Of a stretch of 64,000 nt of DNA, positions 1 through 10,484 are shown one piece after another. The position numbers were made by a program, and so were the translations under genes. The notes below the pieces were generated by a model, which did no database searches, had not been told where the DNA came from, and saw only the letters and a list, made by a program, of their open reading frames with translations. Position 1 is the first letter of the stretch. Each line of letters begins with the position of its first letter. The stretch is from Flavobacterium nackdongense. Its GTDB lineage: Bacteria > Bacteroidota > Bacteroidia > Flavobacteriales > Flavobacteriaceae. The stretch lies in contig NZ_CP037933.1 of NCBI RefSeq assembly GCF_004355225.1, positions 3,162,001-3,226,000 on the forward strand, given 5' to 3'.

Positions 1-1095
1 TGTCGCATGCCAATTGGGGCGAATGATTACTCGTTTAATTGGTATTCTCTGAATGAAACTGATGGCGATTTTGCCATGAAAAACTTCAATATCGAAAGGG
101 ATAAAACTATTTTGATTCCTTACATCAAAGCGGCTTTGAAATACCGACCTGATTTGAAAATTTGGGCCTCGCCTTGGAGTCCGCCAACTTGGATGAAAAC
201 CAACAAGCATTACGCTAATAAACCGAACACATTCAACGACCTTACCGAAGATAAAGCTGTAAAATCAGTCGATCAATTTATTCAAAAGAAGGAATACTTA
301 AGTGCTTATGCGCTCTACCTTTCTAAATTCGTACAAGCCTATCAAAAAGAAGGCGTAAATATTTTTGCAGTACATTTTCAGAACGAGCCTTATACTTATA
401 ATCAATGGCCGAATTGCAGTTGGACAGCTCCCGCAATGCGCGATTTTGTTTCTGGATATTTAGGACCAAAGTTTGCAAAGGATAAAAACCCTGCACAAAT
501 CTGGTTTAGCACTATCAATAGTAGAGATTTAGACGTTTTCGAAACGGTTTTGTCTAATCCTACTGTTAGAAAATACATTTCTGGTGTTGGTGTACAATAT
601 GAAGGTCTTGATGTAATTGATAAAATTGCCGCAAAATATCCAGAACTTAACTTGATGCAAACCGAAACGCCTTGTGGCGATGGAAATTTTAGTTGGAATG
701 ATGCCGAAAGTACCTTTGGAACCATCAAATCGTATTTAGATAAAGGCGTAAAATCATATATGTATTGGAATATGATTTTAGATCAAACAGGCGAAAGCTC
801 TTGGGGATGGAAACAAAATGCACAAGTGGTCATCAATAAAATGACCAAAAAAGTAACCTACACACCGGAGTTTTATATTTTCAAGCACCTGAGTTATTTT
901 GTAACACCGGGTTCCACTAAATTAGAAATCAAAGGATTGACTGAAGACTCACTTGCATTTGTTACTCCTGAAGGTAAAACGGTTTTGGTTACGGTGAACT
1001 CCTCTTACAGAACAAAAAATTTAAAAGTAAAAGTGGGGTCAAAGCATTTTGAGGTCAGCTTGCCTGCGAATTCATTCAATACTTTAACCTTATAA
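1..1095 (+). CDS. GH30 family glycoside hydrolase, 5' truncated by window edge
   Basis: C-terminal part of a clan GH-A retaining glycosidase of family 30 (glucosylceramidase/xylanase-type). The frame is open to base 1 and the first visible ATG (base 7) lies inside the conserved R-MPIGANDYS segment, so the true start is upstream. Counting from that Met, the acid/base Glu is in HFQNEP (E127) and the nucleophile Glu in MQTETP (E220). The SPWSPPTWMK strand motif is at about 55-64 and a beta-rich C-terminal domain covers about 300-362. The end LPANSFNTLTL is typical of the family. It lies 27 bp before xylulokinase, so a role in releasing pentose or glucose from plant polymer is inferred. Substrate specificity cannot be read from sequence. 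Whether a signal peptide exists is outside the window. Confidence 0.9.
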   Translation, partial: CRMPIGANDYSFNWYSLNETDGDFAMKNFNIERDKTILIPYIKAALKYRPDLKIWASPWSPPTWMKTNKHYANKPNTFNDLTEDKAVKSVDQFIQKKEYLSAYALYLSKFVQAYQKEGVNIFAVHFQNEPYTYNQWPNCSWTAPAMRDFVSGYLGPKFAKDKNPAQIWFSTINSRDLDVFETVLSNPTVRKYISGVGVQYEGLDVIDKIAAKYPELNLMQTETPCGDGNFSWNDAESTFGTIKSYLDKGVKSYMYWNMILDQTGESSWGWKQNAQVVINKMTKKVTYTPEFYIFKHLSYFVTPGSTKLEIKGLTEDSLAFVTPEGKTVLVTVNSSYRTKNLKVKVGSKHFEVSLPANSFNTLTL

Positions 1096-1122
1096 ATTAA
1101 TATTCAATTCTCAAAAAAATTT

Positions 1123-2607
1123 ATGTATTACATTGGATTTGATATAGGTAGCTCCTCAGTGAAAGTGGCTATCGTAGAAATAGCAACCGGAAAAAGTATT
1201 GGCGTAGCCCAAGAACCCGAGACTGAAATGAGTATGCTCGCCCTAAAAAATGGTTGGGCAGAACAGAAACCAGAAGACTGGTGGCTACATGCGTGCAATG
1301 CTGTGGCCAAATTGAAGAAGAAATACAACATTTCCAGAACACAAATCAAAGGCATAGGAATTTCGTATCAAATGCACGGATTGGTTTTGGTTGATGCAGC
1401 AGGTCAGCCGTTGCGGAAATCGATAATTTGGTGCGACAGTAGAGCTGTAGGAATCGGAAATGAGGCTTTTTCAACTATTGGAGAAAAAAAATGCAATGAA
1501 CACTTGCTGAATTCTCCGGGAAATTTTACTGCTTCAAAATTGAAATGGGTCAAAGAAAACGAGCCGGAAATTTATAATAAAATATATAAATTTATGTTGC
1601 CTGGTGATTATATCGCTTATAGATTATCTAATGTAATCAATACCACCATCTCAGGATTATCTGAAGGAATTATGTGGGATTTCAAAACGGACAACTTCGC
1701 CAATTTCTTGTTCGAACATTATGGCATTTCAACTGAATTGGTTCCCGATATTGTGGATACGTTTGGTGTTCAATCTAAAGTAGATGCAAAAGGAGCCGAA
1801 GAAAGTGGTCTTGCCGAGGGAACGCCAATATTTTACAGAGCAGGTGATCAACCCAACAATGCCCTTTCGTTGAATGTTTTCAATCCGGGCGAAGTGGCTG
1901 CAACAGGCGGAACATCGGGTGTGGTTTATGCCATGACCAATAGTTTGTCCGTTAAAGAAAGTTCAAGAGTCAATAATTTTGCTCACGTTAATTATAAAAA
2001 AGGCAATGAACCAAGAATTGGAAAATTGCTTTGCATCAATGGTGCCGGAATTCAATACCGATGGTTGCTGAATAATCTTTCGGTTAGTTCTTATGAAGAA
2101 ATGAATACTCTAGCTTCTGAAATTCCCGTTGGATCTGATGGGGTTTGTATGATTCCTTTTGGAAACGGAGCGGAAAGAATGTTGAACAATAAAGATATTG
2201 GAACCCGGTTGGTTAACATCAATTTGAACAATCACGGCAAAGCTCATATTTGTCGCGCTGCATTGGAAGGAATTGCTTTTTCATTTGTCTATGGAATGGA
2301 AATTATGAAATCCGACGGTATCGAAGTGAATGTAATGCGAGCCGGAAACGATAATTTATTCCGTTCCGAGATATTTTCGAATACTGTAGCAACACTTATT
2401 GGTCATGAAATAGAAATCTACAATACCACTGGAGCCATTGGAGCAGCAAGAGCTTCAGGACTTCACGAAGGCGATTTTGAAACTTTCGGAAAGTACATTA
2501 CCGACAATGATCACGTGATGACTTATATGCCTTTTAAAGACAAACAACCCTATTTAGAAGCGTATCAACTTTGGAAAAACGAATTAGAATTAATAATCAC
2601 TAAATAA
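1123..2607 (+). CDS. xylB: Xylulokinase (FGGY family)
   Basis: Phosphorylates D-xylulose to xylulose 5-phosphate in the cytoplasm. The 494-aa length is normal. The N-terminal phosphate-binding loop is at 4-12 (IGFDIGSSS), the sugar-pocket segment QMHGLVLVD at 83-91 and WCDSR at 103-107. The catalytic Asp is D242 in RAGDQ, and the C-terminal ATPase motif runs through GNDNLFRSEIFSN and GAIGAARASG. It is the middle gene of a GH30-xylB-xylA run with gaps of 27 and 7 bp, hence probably one transcript. The xylA pairing makes xylulokinase far likelier than another FGGY kinase. Confidence 0.93.
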   Translation: MYYIGFDIGSSSVKVAIVEIATGKSIGVAQEPETEMSMLALKNGWAEQKPEDWWLHACNAVAKLKKKYNISRTQIKGIGISYQMHGLVLVDAAGQPLRKSIIWCDSRAVGIGNEAFSTIGEKKCNEHLLNSPGNFTASKLKWVKENEPEIYNKIYKFMLPGDYIAYRLSNVINTTISGLSEGIMWDFKTDNFANFLFEHYGISTELVPDIVDTFGVQSKVDAKGAEESGLAEGTPIFYRAGDQPNNALSLNVFNPGEVAATGGTSGVVYAMTNSLSVKESSRVNNFAHVNYKKGNEPRIGKLLCINGAGIQYRWLLNNLSVSSYEEMNTLASEIPVGSDGVCMIPFGNGAERMLNNKDIGTRLVNINLNNHGKAHICRAALEGIAFSFVYGMEIMKSDGIEVNVMRAGNDNLFRSEIFSNTVATLIGHEIEIYNTTGAIGAARASGLHEGDFETFGKYITDNDHVMTYMPFKDKQPYLEAYQLWKNELELIITK

Positions 2608-2614
2608 ATAAAAA

Positions 2615-3940
2615 ATGGCAACTTTAGGCAATAAAGAATACTTTAAAGGTATTAGCGAAATTAAATTTGAAGGCAAAGAATCAGATAATCCATTAGCATT
2701 CAAATATTACAATCCAGACCAAATTGTGGCTGGCAAAACGATGCGCGAGCATTTTAAATTTGCCATCGCCTATTGGCATACCTTCTGCGGACAGGGTTCT
2801 GATCCGTTTGGGCCAGGGACACAAAATTTTGCTTGGGATCAATCATCAGATGCTTTGCAAGCAGCGAAAGACAAAGCAGATGCCGCTTTCGAATTCATTA
2901 CTAAAATGGGATTTGGTTACTACTGTTTCCACGATTACGATTTAGTTCGTGAAGGCGCTACTTTTGGAGAATCGGAGCAAAGATTGCTTACAATCACTGA
3001 CTATTTAAAAGAAAAACAAGCCGCTTCTGGTGTAAAATTGCTTTGGGGAACTGCCAATGCATTTTCGAATCCTCGTTATATGAATGGAGCTGCTACCAAT
3101 CCTGATTTTAATGTAGTGGCAAGAGCAGGTGGTCAAGTAAAATTAGCTTTAGATGCCACTATTGCTTTGGGCGGAGAAAATTATGTTTTTTGGGGAGGTC
3201 GTGAAGGGTATATGTCTTTATTAAACACCGATATGGGAAGAGAATTGGATCATATGGGAACTTTTTTGGCAAAAGCCAGAGATTATGCAAGAGCCCAAGG
3301 TTTCAAAGGGAATTTCTTCATCGAACCAAAACCAATGGAGCCAATGAAACACCAATATGATTTTGATTGTGCTACCGCAATTGGATTTTTACACCAATAT
3401 GGTTTAGAGAAAGATTTCAAAATGAATATCGAAGTCAATCACGCCACCTTGGCACAACACACTTTTCAACACGAAATGGAAGTGGCTGCCAAAGCTGGAA
3501 TGTTAGGAAGTTTGGATGCGAATCGTGGTGATTATCAAAACGGATGGGATACCGATCAATTCCCAAACAACATTCAAGAAACTACCGAAGCGATGTTGGT
3601 ATTCTTAAAAGCAGGAGGATTACAAGGTGGCGGCGTTAATTTTGATGCCAAAATCAGAAGAAATTCAACCGATATGGAAGATGTTTTCCACGCACACATT
3701 GGCGGAGCGGATACTTTTGCAAGAGCCTTATTGACTGCGGATAAAATTATCACTTCATCGGCTTATGACAAACTAAGAACAGCGCGTTACAGTTCTTTCG
3801 ATGCTGGAAAAGGAAAAGAATTTGAAGAAGGAAAATTGGATTTGAAAGCTTTGTATGAAATCGCCAAAGAAAATGGGGAGCTTACTTTACAAAGTGGCAA
3901 ACAAGAATTGTTTGAAAATATCATCAACCAATACATTTAA
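2615..3940 (+). CDS. xylA: Xylose isomerase
   Basis: Interconverts D-xylose and D-xylulose. The 441-aa length matches the longer class II enzymes found in Bacteroidota. Catalytic His H106 and D109 sit in CFHDYD, the metal-binding segment is FIEPKPMEP, and FWGGREGY and GSLDANRGD are conserved family signatures. It begins 7 bp after xylB. No terminator with a clear U-tract was seen directly behind it. The next gene, transketolase, has its own upstream gap with a promoter-like box, so the xylose operon probably ends here. Confidence 0.96.
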   Translation: MATLGNKEYFKGISEIKFEGKESDNPLAFKYYNPDQIVAGKTMREHFKFAIAYWHTFCGQGSDPFGPGTQNFAWDQSSDALQAAKDKADAAFEFITKMGFGYYCFHDYDLVREGATFGESEQRLLTITDYLKEKQAASGVKLLWGTANAFSNPRYMNGAATNPDFNVVARAGGQVKLALDATIALGGENYVFWGGREGYMSLLNTDMGRELDHMGTFLAKARDYARAQGFKGNFFIEPKPMEPMKHQYDFDCATAIGFLHQYGLEKDFKMNIEVNHATLAQHTFQHEMEVAAKAGMLGSLDANRGDYQNGWDTDQFPNNIQETTEAMLVFLKAGGLQGGGVNFDAKIRRNSTDMEDVFHAHIGGADTFARALLTADKIITSSAYDKLRTARYSSFDAGKGKEFEEGKLDLKALYEIAKENGELTLQSGKQELFENIINQYI

Positions 3941-4249
3941 AATTGGGTACGGATTGAAGAGGATGTCGAAGATAGTTACGGATTAATTAATTATTTTCGG
4001 CATTTTTTTTAGTACAGCCCTCGCCCGAGTTAAAACTCATAAATAATCATTAATTGTGTTTTTAAACTTTTTTTGAAACCTATATTTGTTTACTTTTGCA
4101 CCGAAAAAAAATAAATATAATTCTTTCAGAACGTTTTGAATTTTAATAAATTAGAATTGTTAAAAGACTAGATAATGTACTGACTTTTTTTATTTACAAT
4201 CCTCAGAATGCCTATTATTTAGAATAAAACAATTAACTATACATACAAC
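3941..4249. other. Intergenic spacer before transketolase
   Basis: 309 bases without a convincing reading frame. The right half is strongly AT-rich and carries two overlapping -7-like boxes (TATATTTG at 4081-4088, TACTTTTG at 4091-4098). No hairpin terminator for xylA is obvious. Confidence 0.5.
4081..4098 (+). promoter_or_regulatory. Candidate tkt promoter (-7 boxes)
   Basis: Two TAnnTTTG matches (4081-4088 and 4091-4098) fit the Bacteroidota primary sigma factor -7 consensus. A TTTG at 4072-4075 lies only 15 bp before the second box, slightly short for a -33 element. The start codon is ~150 bp downstream, giving a long AT-rich leader if used. Confidence 0.45.
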
Positions 4250-6289
4250 ATGAACAACAAAATCGACAATTTAGCCGCTGACAACATTAGAGCTTTAGCG
4301 ATATCAATGGTAGAAAAGGCAAATTCGGGTCATCCCGGTGGCGCAATGGGTGGCGCAGATTTCTTACACATTTTATATTCAGAATATTTGAATTTTGATC
4401 CAACCGAAATGAATTGGCCATTTAGAGATCGTTTCTTTATGGATGCGGGACATTTATCCGCTTTGATGTATGCTCAATATAGTTTATTTGGAAATTATTC
4501 GAAAGAAGATTTGCAAAACTTCCGTCAATGGGGTTCGGTAACGCCGGGACACCCTGAAGTAGATGTTCTCAGAGGTATCGAAAATACTTCCGGCCCACTC
4601 GGACAAGGACACGCAATGGGAGTTGGAGCTGCAATTGCTGCCAAATTCCTTGATGCCAGATTCGAAAGTTTATTTACACATAAAATCTACGGATTTATCA
4701 CCGATGGTGGAGTTCAAGAAGAAATCTCTCAAGGTGTTGGTCGAATTGCTGGACATTTAGGTTTGAGTAACTTTATTATGTTTTACGATTCCAATGATGT
4801 ACAACTTTCCTCTATGACCGACGAAGTATCCTCTGAAGATACTACGATGAAATACGAAGCTTGGGGATGGAAAGTGATCAATATCGATGGTCACGATCAC
4901 GCACAAATCCGTAAAGCTTTAGACGATGCCAATGCTGAAACTGAAAAACCTACCTTGATTATCGGTAAAACGATTATGGGTAAAGGTTGCGTTCTAGCCA
5001 ATGGCGATATGTATGAAGGCGAATGTGAATTGCACGGAAAACCAATTGGAGACACCAAAGCCGATTTCAATCAAACTTTAATCAATTTAGGAGCCAATCC
5101 AGACAGTTCATTTGATACCTATCCAGAGGTTCAAGACTATTACACTCAAGTAATCGCTACCAAAACGGCGAATGCTGCTGCTAAAAAAGCAACTATTGCG
5201 GCCTGGAAAACAGCGAATCCCGCTTTGGCTCAAAAAATGGAAATGTTCCTTTCAGGAGTATTGCCAGATTTAGATTTGAGTCAAGTGGTTCAGAAAGCCA
5301 ATGTGGCCACAAGAGAAGCTTCATCATCGGTATTAGGATATTTAGCAGAAAATGTGGAAAATATGATCGTTTCATCGGCAGATTTATCCAACAGTGATAA
5401 AACAGATGGTTTCTTGAAAAAATCATCGGTTTTACAAAAAAATAATTTCAAAGGAGGCTTTTTGCAAGCGGGTGTTGCTGAATTAACTATGACAGCTATT
5501 GCCAACGGTATCGCTCTTCACGGTGGTGTAATTCCTGTGGTGGCTACTTTCTTTGTATTCTCTGATTATATGAAACCTGCTATCAGATTGGCAGCTATTC
5601 AAGAATTGCCTGTAAAATATGTTTTGACTCACGATTCCTTTAGAGTAGGGGAAGATGGACCAACGCACCAGCCTATCGAGCAAGAAGCGCAAATGCGTTT
5701 GATGGAAAAAATCAAAAATCATTCAGGTCACCAAAGTTTGCTAGCCCTTCGGCCTGCCGATGCTATCGAAACTTCGGTAGCTTGGGATATGGCGTTGAAC
5801 AACACCACGACCCCAACGGCTTTGATACTTTCAAGACAAAACATCAAAGACATTCCAGCGACTGGAACTTCAAGATATCAAGAAGCGACTGAAGCCAAAA
5901 AAGGAGGGTATTTAGTAAAAGCTACTTCAAATCCTGATATTACTTTGTTTGCCAATGGTTCTGAAGTTGCAACACTTATAGGTGCTGCTGAGTTGTTAGA
6001 AAAAGAGAATAATCTAAAAGTAAATGTGGCTTCCATCATTTCAGAAGGCTTGTTCAAACAACAATCCAAAGACTACCAAGAAAGCGTTATTCCTAAAGGA
6101 AAATTAGTTTTCGGATTGACTGCTGGACTTCCTGTAAATCTAGAAGGATTGATAGGCGATAGCGGAAAAGTGGTTGGATTAGGTCATTTTGGGTATTCTG
6201 CGCCAGCGGGTGTTTTGGACCAAAAATTTGGTTTCAACCCAGAAAGTGCTGCTAAAGAAATCCTGAGCTACATTCAAGAAAGTAAATAA
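4250..6289 (+). CDS. tkt: Transketolase, full-length
   Basis: Thiamine-diphosphate enzyme of the non-oxidative pentose phosphate pathway. The 679-aa one-piece protein contains both the TPP-binding half (GHPGGAMGGADF near 26-37; GPLGQGHAMG; the Mg/TPP stretch TDGGVQEE followed by NDVQLS) and the pyrimidine-binding and C-terminal halves (HDSFRVGEDGPTHQP). The usual GDG of the TPP motif reads TDGG here, which I believe is a lineage form rather than damage. Transaldolase follows after 19 bp, so the two are probably cotranscribed and take up the xylulose 5-phosphate made by xylA/xylB. Confidence 0.95.
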   Translation: MNNKIDNLAADNIRALAISMVEKANSGHPGGAMGGADFLHILYSEYLNFDPTEMNWPFRDRFFMDAGHLSALMYAQYSLFGNYSKEDLQNFRQWGSVTPGHPEVDVLRGIENTSGPLGQGHAMGVGAAIAAKFLDARFESLFTHKIYGFITDGGVQEEISQGVGRIAGHLGLSNFIMFYDSNDVQLSSMTDEVSSEDTTMKYEAWGWKVINIDGHDHAQIRKALDDANAETEKPTLIIGKTIMGKGCVLANGDMYEGECELHGKPIGDTKADFNQTLINLGANPDSSFDTYPEVQDYYTQVIATKTANAAAKKATIAAWKTANPALAQKMEMFLSGVLPDLDLSQVVQKANVATREASSSVLGYLAENVENMIVSSADLSNSDKTDGFLKKSSVLQKNNFKGGFLQAGVAELTMTAIANGIALHGGVIPVVATFFVFSDYMKPAIRLAAIQELPVKYVLTHDSFRVGEDGPTHQPIEQEAQMRLMEKIKNHSGHQSLLALRPADAIETSVAWDMALNNTTTPTALILSRQNIKDIPATGTSRYQEATEAKKGGYLVKATSNPDITLFANGSEVATLIGAAELLEKENNLKVNVASIISEGLFKQQSKDYQESVIPKGKLVFGLTAGLPVNLEGLIGDSGKVVGLGHFGYSAPAGVLDQKFGFNPESAAKEILSYIQESK

Positions 6290-6308
6290 TTAATCAAAAA
6301 TAAAGACA

Positions 6309-6965
6309 ATGAAATTTTTTATAGATACTGCCAATTTAAAAGACATCAAAGAAGCTAATGATTTAGGAATCTTAGACGGTGTAACAACCAACCCTTCGCT
6401 GATGGCGAAAGAAGGAATTACTGGAGCTGAAAATATCCTAGCACATTACGTAAAAATTTGTGAATTGGTGGATGGCGATGTTTCTGCCGAAGTAATTGCC
6501 ACAGATTTTGAAGGTATGGTTGCCGAAGGAGAAAAATTAGCCGCTTTGCACCCACAAATCGTGGTAAAACTTCCGATGATTAAAGACGGGGTTAAAGCGT
6601 GTAAATATTTTGCAAGCAAAGGAATTAGAACCAATGTTACTTTAGTTTTCTCTGCTGGTCAAGCTTTATTGGCTGCCAAAGCGGGAGCAACTTATGTTTC
6701 ACCGTTCATCGGACGATTGGATGATATTTCTACAGACGGAATGGCTTTGATTGAAGAAATCAGATTGATTTATGACAATTATGGCTATGAAACTGAAATT
6801 CTTGCCGCTTCAGTTCGTCACGTAATGCACATTATCAATTGTGCTAAAATTGGAGCGGATGTAATTACAGGTCCTTTGAGTGCCATCGAAGGCTTGTTGA
6901 AACACCCACTTACCGATATTGGTTTGGCTACTTTCTTAGCGGATTTCAAAAAAGGAAATAGCTAG
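6309..6965 (+). CDS. tal: Transaldolase (small, FSA/TalC-like subfamily)
   Basis: Transfers dihydroxyacetone units between sugar phosphates in the pentose phosphate pathway. The 218-aa length and the start [10 protein letters not shown] mark the short transaldolase/fructose-6-phosphate aldolase-like subfamily. The Schiff-base Lys is K87 in VVKLPM. Other signatures are [13 protein letters not shown] and [12 protein letters not shown]. The 19-bp gap from tkt suggests one operon, closed by a strong terminator at 7007-7043. True transaldolase versus aldolase activity cannot be separated here; the tkt neighbour favours transaldolase. Confidence 0.93.
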   Translation: MKFFIDTANLKDIKEANDLGILDGVTTNPSLMAKEGITGAENILAHYVKICELVDGDVSAEVIATDFEGMVAEGEKLAALHPQIVVKLPMIKDGVKACKYFASKGIRTNVTLVFSAGQALLAAKAGATYVSPFIGRLDDISTDGMALIEEIRLIYDNYGYETEILAASVRHVMHIINCAKIGADVITGPLSAIEGLLKHPLTDIGLATFLADFKKGNS

Positions 6966-7006
6966 AGAATTTCGACTACTGCTCTTTGCGTAATCGGTTT
7001 ATATAG

Positions 7007-7043
7007 AAAAACCCTGTTCCCGTTTTGGAGCAGGGTTTTTTTT
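7007..7043 (+). terminator. Intrinsic terminator after transaldolase
   Basis: A 9-bp stem CCCTGTTCC / GGAGCAGGG (one G-U pair) is flanked by A-run and T-run, with eight Ts after the stem. The same hairpin and loop recur at 10485-10517. Confidence 0.85.
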
Positions 7044-7180
7044 GCACAAAAAAAACAACTCGAATTTTGGTAATTTAAATAAAATAATTATTTTTATTGA
7101 ACAAACTAAAGTTGTTTGTTTCTCAGTTTAAAAAATACAGTAGCGAATAATTTTTTTTATTACAAAATCTAATTAATTAT

Positions 7181-10100
7181 ATGAAACATTGTAATCAAAT
7201 CCTAAATCGGAATTATTTCTTGTACTTATTTCTTTCTGTTTTTGCTGCAACTTTTGGTCAAAATGCGCTTGTTGGCAGTGATTTTGCATCAGGTTGGGGC
7301 GGTAATTGTCCCAATCCTAGTAATGCTGGTTTTAATTATTTGGGTTTAACTACGGGTTCAGGTGCGTCGGGAACGTATGGATTGACAAAATCGGTTTCCC
7401 CTGGATTGAAATATTTTAGATTTGGAGTAGAATGGGGCGGAACGACATCTCAATTGACCATTACTCCCGGTAGTGATGTAGATGTAATTCCTAATGCAAC
7501 CTACTCCTTAAACACTGCTTGTACAACAAATGGCGCAATGAAATACAATGTACCCAATGCTTCCTACAATTACGTTTTCAAAACCTTGAATGCGGGAACA
7601 AATCCAACTGGAACTTTTGTCTTTTTTGAAGTTCAAGGCGCAGTTCGAAGTATAACTGCTGTAACTCAATCACCATTGGCTAGTAGTGTAACGGAATGTC
7701 ATTCTACAACAATTACAGCCACTTTAGATGGGGATTTAGCCGTTGGGCAAGCGGTTTATTTGCGCTATACAACTAATGGCTATATTAATTCAACCGTTGT
7801 GAAACTTACGGGTTCTGGAACCACATTTACAGGAACAATTCCTTCCTTTATAAATGCTTTAGGAGCAAATGTTTCGTATTATTTGTTTACAGCCGGCGAT
7901 TCAAATGTGGCAACTAATGGGACTAATGCTGATCTATACACCATCAATTTGAATAACAACAGTGGTCCTAATTATTCGTATACCGTTATTTCTGGTGGAC
8001 CAACAACTGCTATTCCTGACCTAAATTTCGAACAGGCATTGATTGATTTAAATTTAGATTGTACTCTTGATAATAAAGTTTTTACCGGTAATATAAGCAG
8101 TTTAACCTCTTTAGATATTAGCGGCAAAAATATTTCAAATCTTACTGGGATAGAAGCTTTTTCAAGTTTAAAAGATCTATATTGTTCTGGTAATTTACTT
8201 ACAGGTTCCTTAAATCTTAGTGTGCTGCCTAATCTGAGATATATTGATTTAGAAGACAATGATTTGACAGGTTTGAATATCACGGGCTTGACGGATTTAG
8301 TAACTTTGATCGTTTGGAAAAACAACTTAACCTCTTTGGATTTAAGTACCAATACAAATATGGACTATTTAGATTGTGACGATAATGCTTTTACCTCCTT
8401 AGATGTAAGTGCATTAACAAATTTGAATCAATTTTACTGCAGTGGTAATGTATTAACAGGTTTAGATGTAAGAGGATTGACTAATTTAGTTAATTTCGAA
8501 TGTGCTGCAAATTCTTCACTATCGTGTATTCTTGTCGATAATGTGGATGCTGCAACTCTTAAAGCTTCAACCATTGATCCCTTGCAAAGTCCATCAACAT
8601 ACTGGACTAAAGACCCCGCTGCAACTTATTCGTATTGTGATTGTAGTTTGATTACTATTTGGAACGGAAGTTCTTGGGATAATGGAGCACCTACGAACGG
8701 AACTTACGCGGCAATTATCTCAGGTGATTACAGTCAACCTGCCAATATTAATGCCTGTACTTTGGCCGTAATTAGTGGAGCGATTGTTACCATTCCATCA
8801 GGTTATAACGTAACACTAAACGCACCAATAATTGTAGCATCTGGAAGCAGTTTTACTTTAAGCAGCAATGCCAATCTGATTCAAACCAACAAAAGTTCTA
8901 TTAATTTAGGAAATATTAATGTAAATCGTACTAGTTCATCTTTATTTCGATTGGATTATACACTCTGGTCGTCACCAGTTGCCGGAACTCAAACTTTAGC
9001 TGGGTTTTCGCCTTTGACTTTAAGCAATCGATTTTATGAATACAATACAACTTCAGATGTATACAACTCAGTTTCCAATGGAATTAGCTTTGGTCTCGCC
9101 AAAGGCTACTTAATTCGTATGCCAAACAGTTGGGTAGATTATGTAGCCTCACCGCCCTCTATTCCGGCATCTTGGACAGGAACTTTTTCTGGAACTCCAA
9201 ATAATGGGGACATCACTTATACCATGTCACTCGCTGGAAATAAGTATAATGCCGTAGGAAATCCTTACCCATCTGCTTTAATTATGGATAATTTTATTCT
9301 AGGGAACAGCAGTAATATTTCAGGGCCATTGTATTTCTGGAGAAAAAGAAATGACGCAACCAACAGTACGTCGTACTCCACTTGTACCACCGCTGGATGT
9401 ACCCTAAATAACGGGCATCCCTACGCGAATACGGATTTTATTTCAGTTGGACAAGGGTTTATTGTTAAAGCCACAAAGGCCACGCTGAAGTTTACTAATG
9501 CCATGCGTATTGCCAATACTACCAATCAGTTTTTCAAAACCAAACAAATAGAAAAAAATAGAATCTGGTTGAATCTTTTGGCTGATACTACTCCAATAAA
9601 CCAAATGTTATTGGCCTACATGACTGGAGCAACTATGGAAATAGATCCTGCAATTGATGGTGCTTACATCAATGATAGCCCAACCGCTTTGAACTCTTTA
9701 ATAGGCAATGAAGAATTTGCTGTACAAGGAAGAAGTCTACCATTTGATGGAACCGATGTAGTTCCTTTGGGCTTTAAAACCGCTAGTGATGGTAATTTTA
9801 CTATTGCCATAGACCACGTTGATGGTTTGTTTGCCACAGCACAAGACATTTATCTTTTTGACAACAAAACTGGCATTGAAACTAATTTGAAAACATCAAG
9901 TTATGCTTTCGCTGCTACTGCTGGTGTTGATAATACTAGATTTACTTTGAAATATCAGAAAACTTTGAAAGTCCCAGCGTCAACTACAAATAACAATTCT
10001 GTATGGGTATACAAAAATAAAGGAAGTTTGTATGTCAACTCAGGCGCCAAAGCGATCTACTCAATCAAAGTCTATGATGTTCAAGGTAGACTTCTGGCAG

Positions 10101-10222
10101 AACAAAAAGAAGTCAAGTCTAATACAGCGGTAATAAGCAATTTGAAAGCGTCAAATCAGGTTTTGATCGTTCAAATTCGCGGGGATGACAACTCTGAAGT
10201 AACCAAAAAAGTAGCGAATTAA
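7181..10222 (+). CDS. Secreted leucine-rich-repeat protein with T9SS C-terminal sorting tail
   Basis: 1013-aa exported protein. The N-terminus has a hydrophobic signal peptide ending near TFGQ. Residues about 30-265 are beta-rich with low similarity to anything I recognise. A block of short leucine-rich repeats follows at about 270-450 (repeats such as LTSLDISG, LTGLNITG, LTSLDLST, FTSLDVSA, LTGLDVRG), then a beta-rich region. The last ~75 residues (from SVWVYKNKG) match the type A sorting domain pattern of T9SS cargo, with the IKVYDVQGRLL core strand and a basic end. Exact function is unknown; a surface-attached or secreted binding protein is likely. A small membrane protein follows 22 bp later. 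Confidence 0.8.
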   Translation: MKHCNQILNRNYFLYLFLSVFAATFGQNALVGSDFASGWGGNCPNPSNAGFNYLGLTTGSGASGTYGLTKSVSPGLKYFRFGVEWGGTTSQLTITPGSDVDVIPNATYSLNTACTTNGAMKYNVPNASYNYVFKTLNAGTNPTGTFVFFEVQGAVRSITAVTQSPLASSVTECHSTTITATLDGDLAVGQAVYLRYTTNGYINSTVVKLTGSGTTFTGTIPSFINALGANVSYYLFTAGDSNVATNGTNADLYTINLNNNSGPNYSYTVISGGPTTAIPDLNFEQALIDLNLDCTLDNKVFTGNISSLTSLDISGKNISNLTGIEAFSSLKDLYCSGNLLTGSLNLSVLPNLRYIDLEDNDLTGLNITGLTDLVTLIVWKNNLTSLDLSTNTNMDYLDCDDNAFTSLDVSALTNLNQFYCSGNVLTGLDVRGLTNLVNFECAANSSLSCILVDNVDAATLKASTIDPLQSPSTYWTKDPAATYSYCDCSLITIWNGSSWDNGAPTNGTYAAIISGDYSQPANINACTLAVISGAIVTIPSGYNVTLNAPIIVASGSSFTLSSNANLIQTNKSSINLGNINVNRTSSSLFRLDYTLWSSPVAGTQTLAGFSPLTLSNRFYEYNTTSDVYNSVSNGISFGLAKGYLIRMPNSWVDYVASPPSIPASWTGTFSGTPNNGDITYTMSLAGNKYNAVGNPYPSALIMDNFILGNSSNISGPLYFWRKRNDATNSTSYSTCTTAGCTLNNGHPYANTDFISVGQGFIVKATKATLKFTNAMRIANTTNQFFKTKQIEKNRIWLNLLADTTPINQMLLAYMTGATMEIDPAIDGAYINDSPTALNSLIGNEEFAVQGRSLPFDGTDVVPLGFKTASDGNFTIAIDHVDGLFATAQDIYLFDNKTGIETNLKTSSYAFAATAGVDNTRFTLKYQKTLKVPASTTNNNSVWVYKNKGSLYVNSGAKAIYSIKVYDVQGRLLAEQKEVKSNTAVISNLKASNQVLIVQIRGDDNSEVTKKVAN

Positions 10223-10244
10223 AAACCTTTATAAAGAATCAAAG

Positions 10245-10463
10245 ATGAAAAATATCCTTTTAAAATATTGTATCGCTGTCGTTTTCTTCTGTTCCACCTT
10301 TTTTGCGTTTGCTCAGCCAGGTAATAATGATACAGGCGGCGGTTTAGAAAGTTCAGATCCTCCAGCGCCTATCGATGACTATCTATGGGTTTTAGCTCTA
10401 GTAGGTTTGTTCTTTGTCTTTATGAAGTTCAGAGCGATGCACAGCAAGAAAATTCAAGGATAA
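10245..10463 (+). CDS. Small signal-peptide/C-terminal-TM protein (PID-CTERM-like)
   Basis: 72 aa: signal peptide (to about FAFAQ), a short Gly/Asp/Pro-rich linker, then PIDDYLWVLALVG, a single transmembrane helix and a basic tail (FRAMHSKK). The P-I-D, helix, basic-residue layout resembles the tripartite tail that databases call PID-CTERM in Bacteroidota; that name is from memory. It starts 22 bp after the T9SS cargo gene and shares its terminator at 10485-10517, so the two are likely cotranscribed. Specific role unknown. Confidence 0.65.
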   Translation: MKNILLKYCIAVVFFCSTFFAFAQPGNNDTGGGLESSDPPAPIDDYLWVLALVGLFFVFMKFRAMHSKKIQG

Positions 10464-10484
10464 GAACGAAGCTTGTCCAAATAT

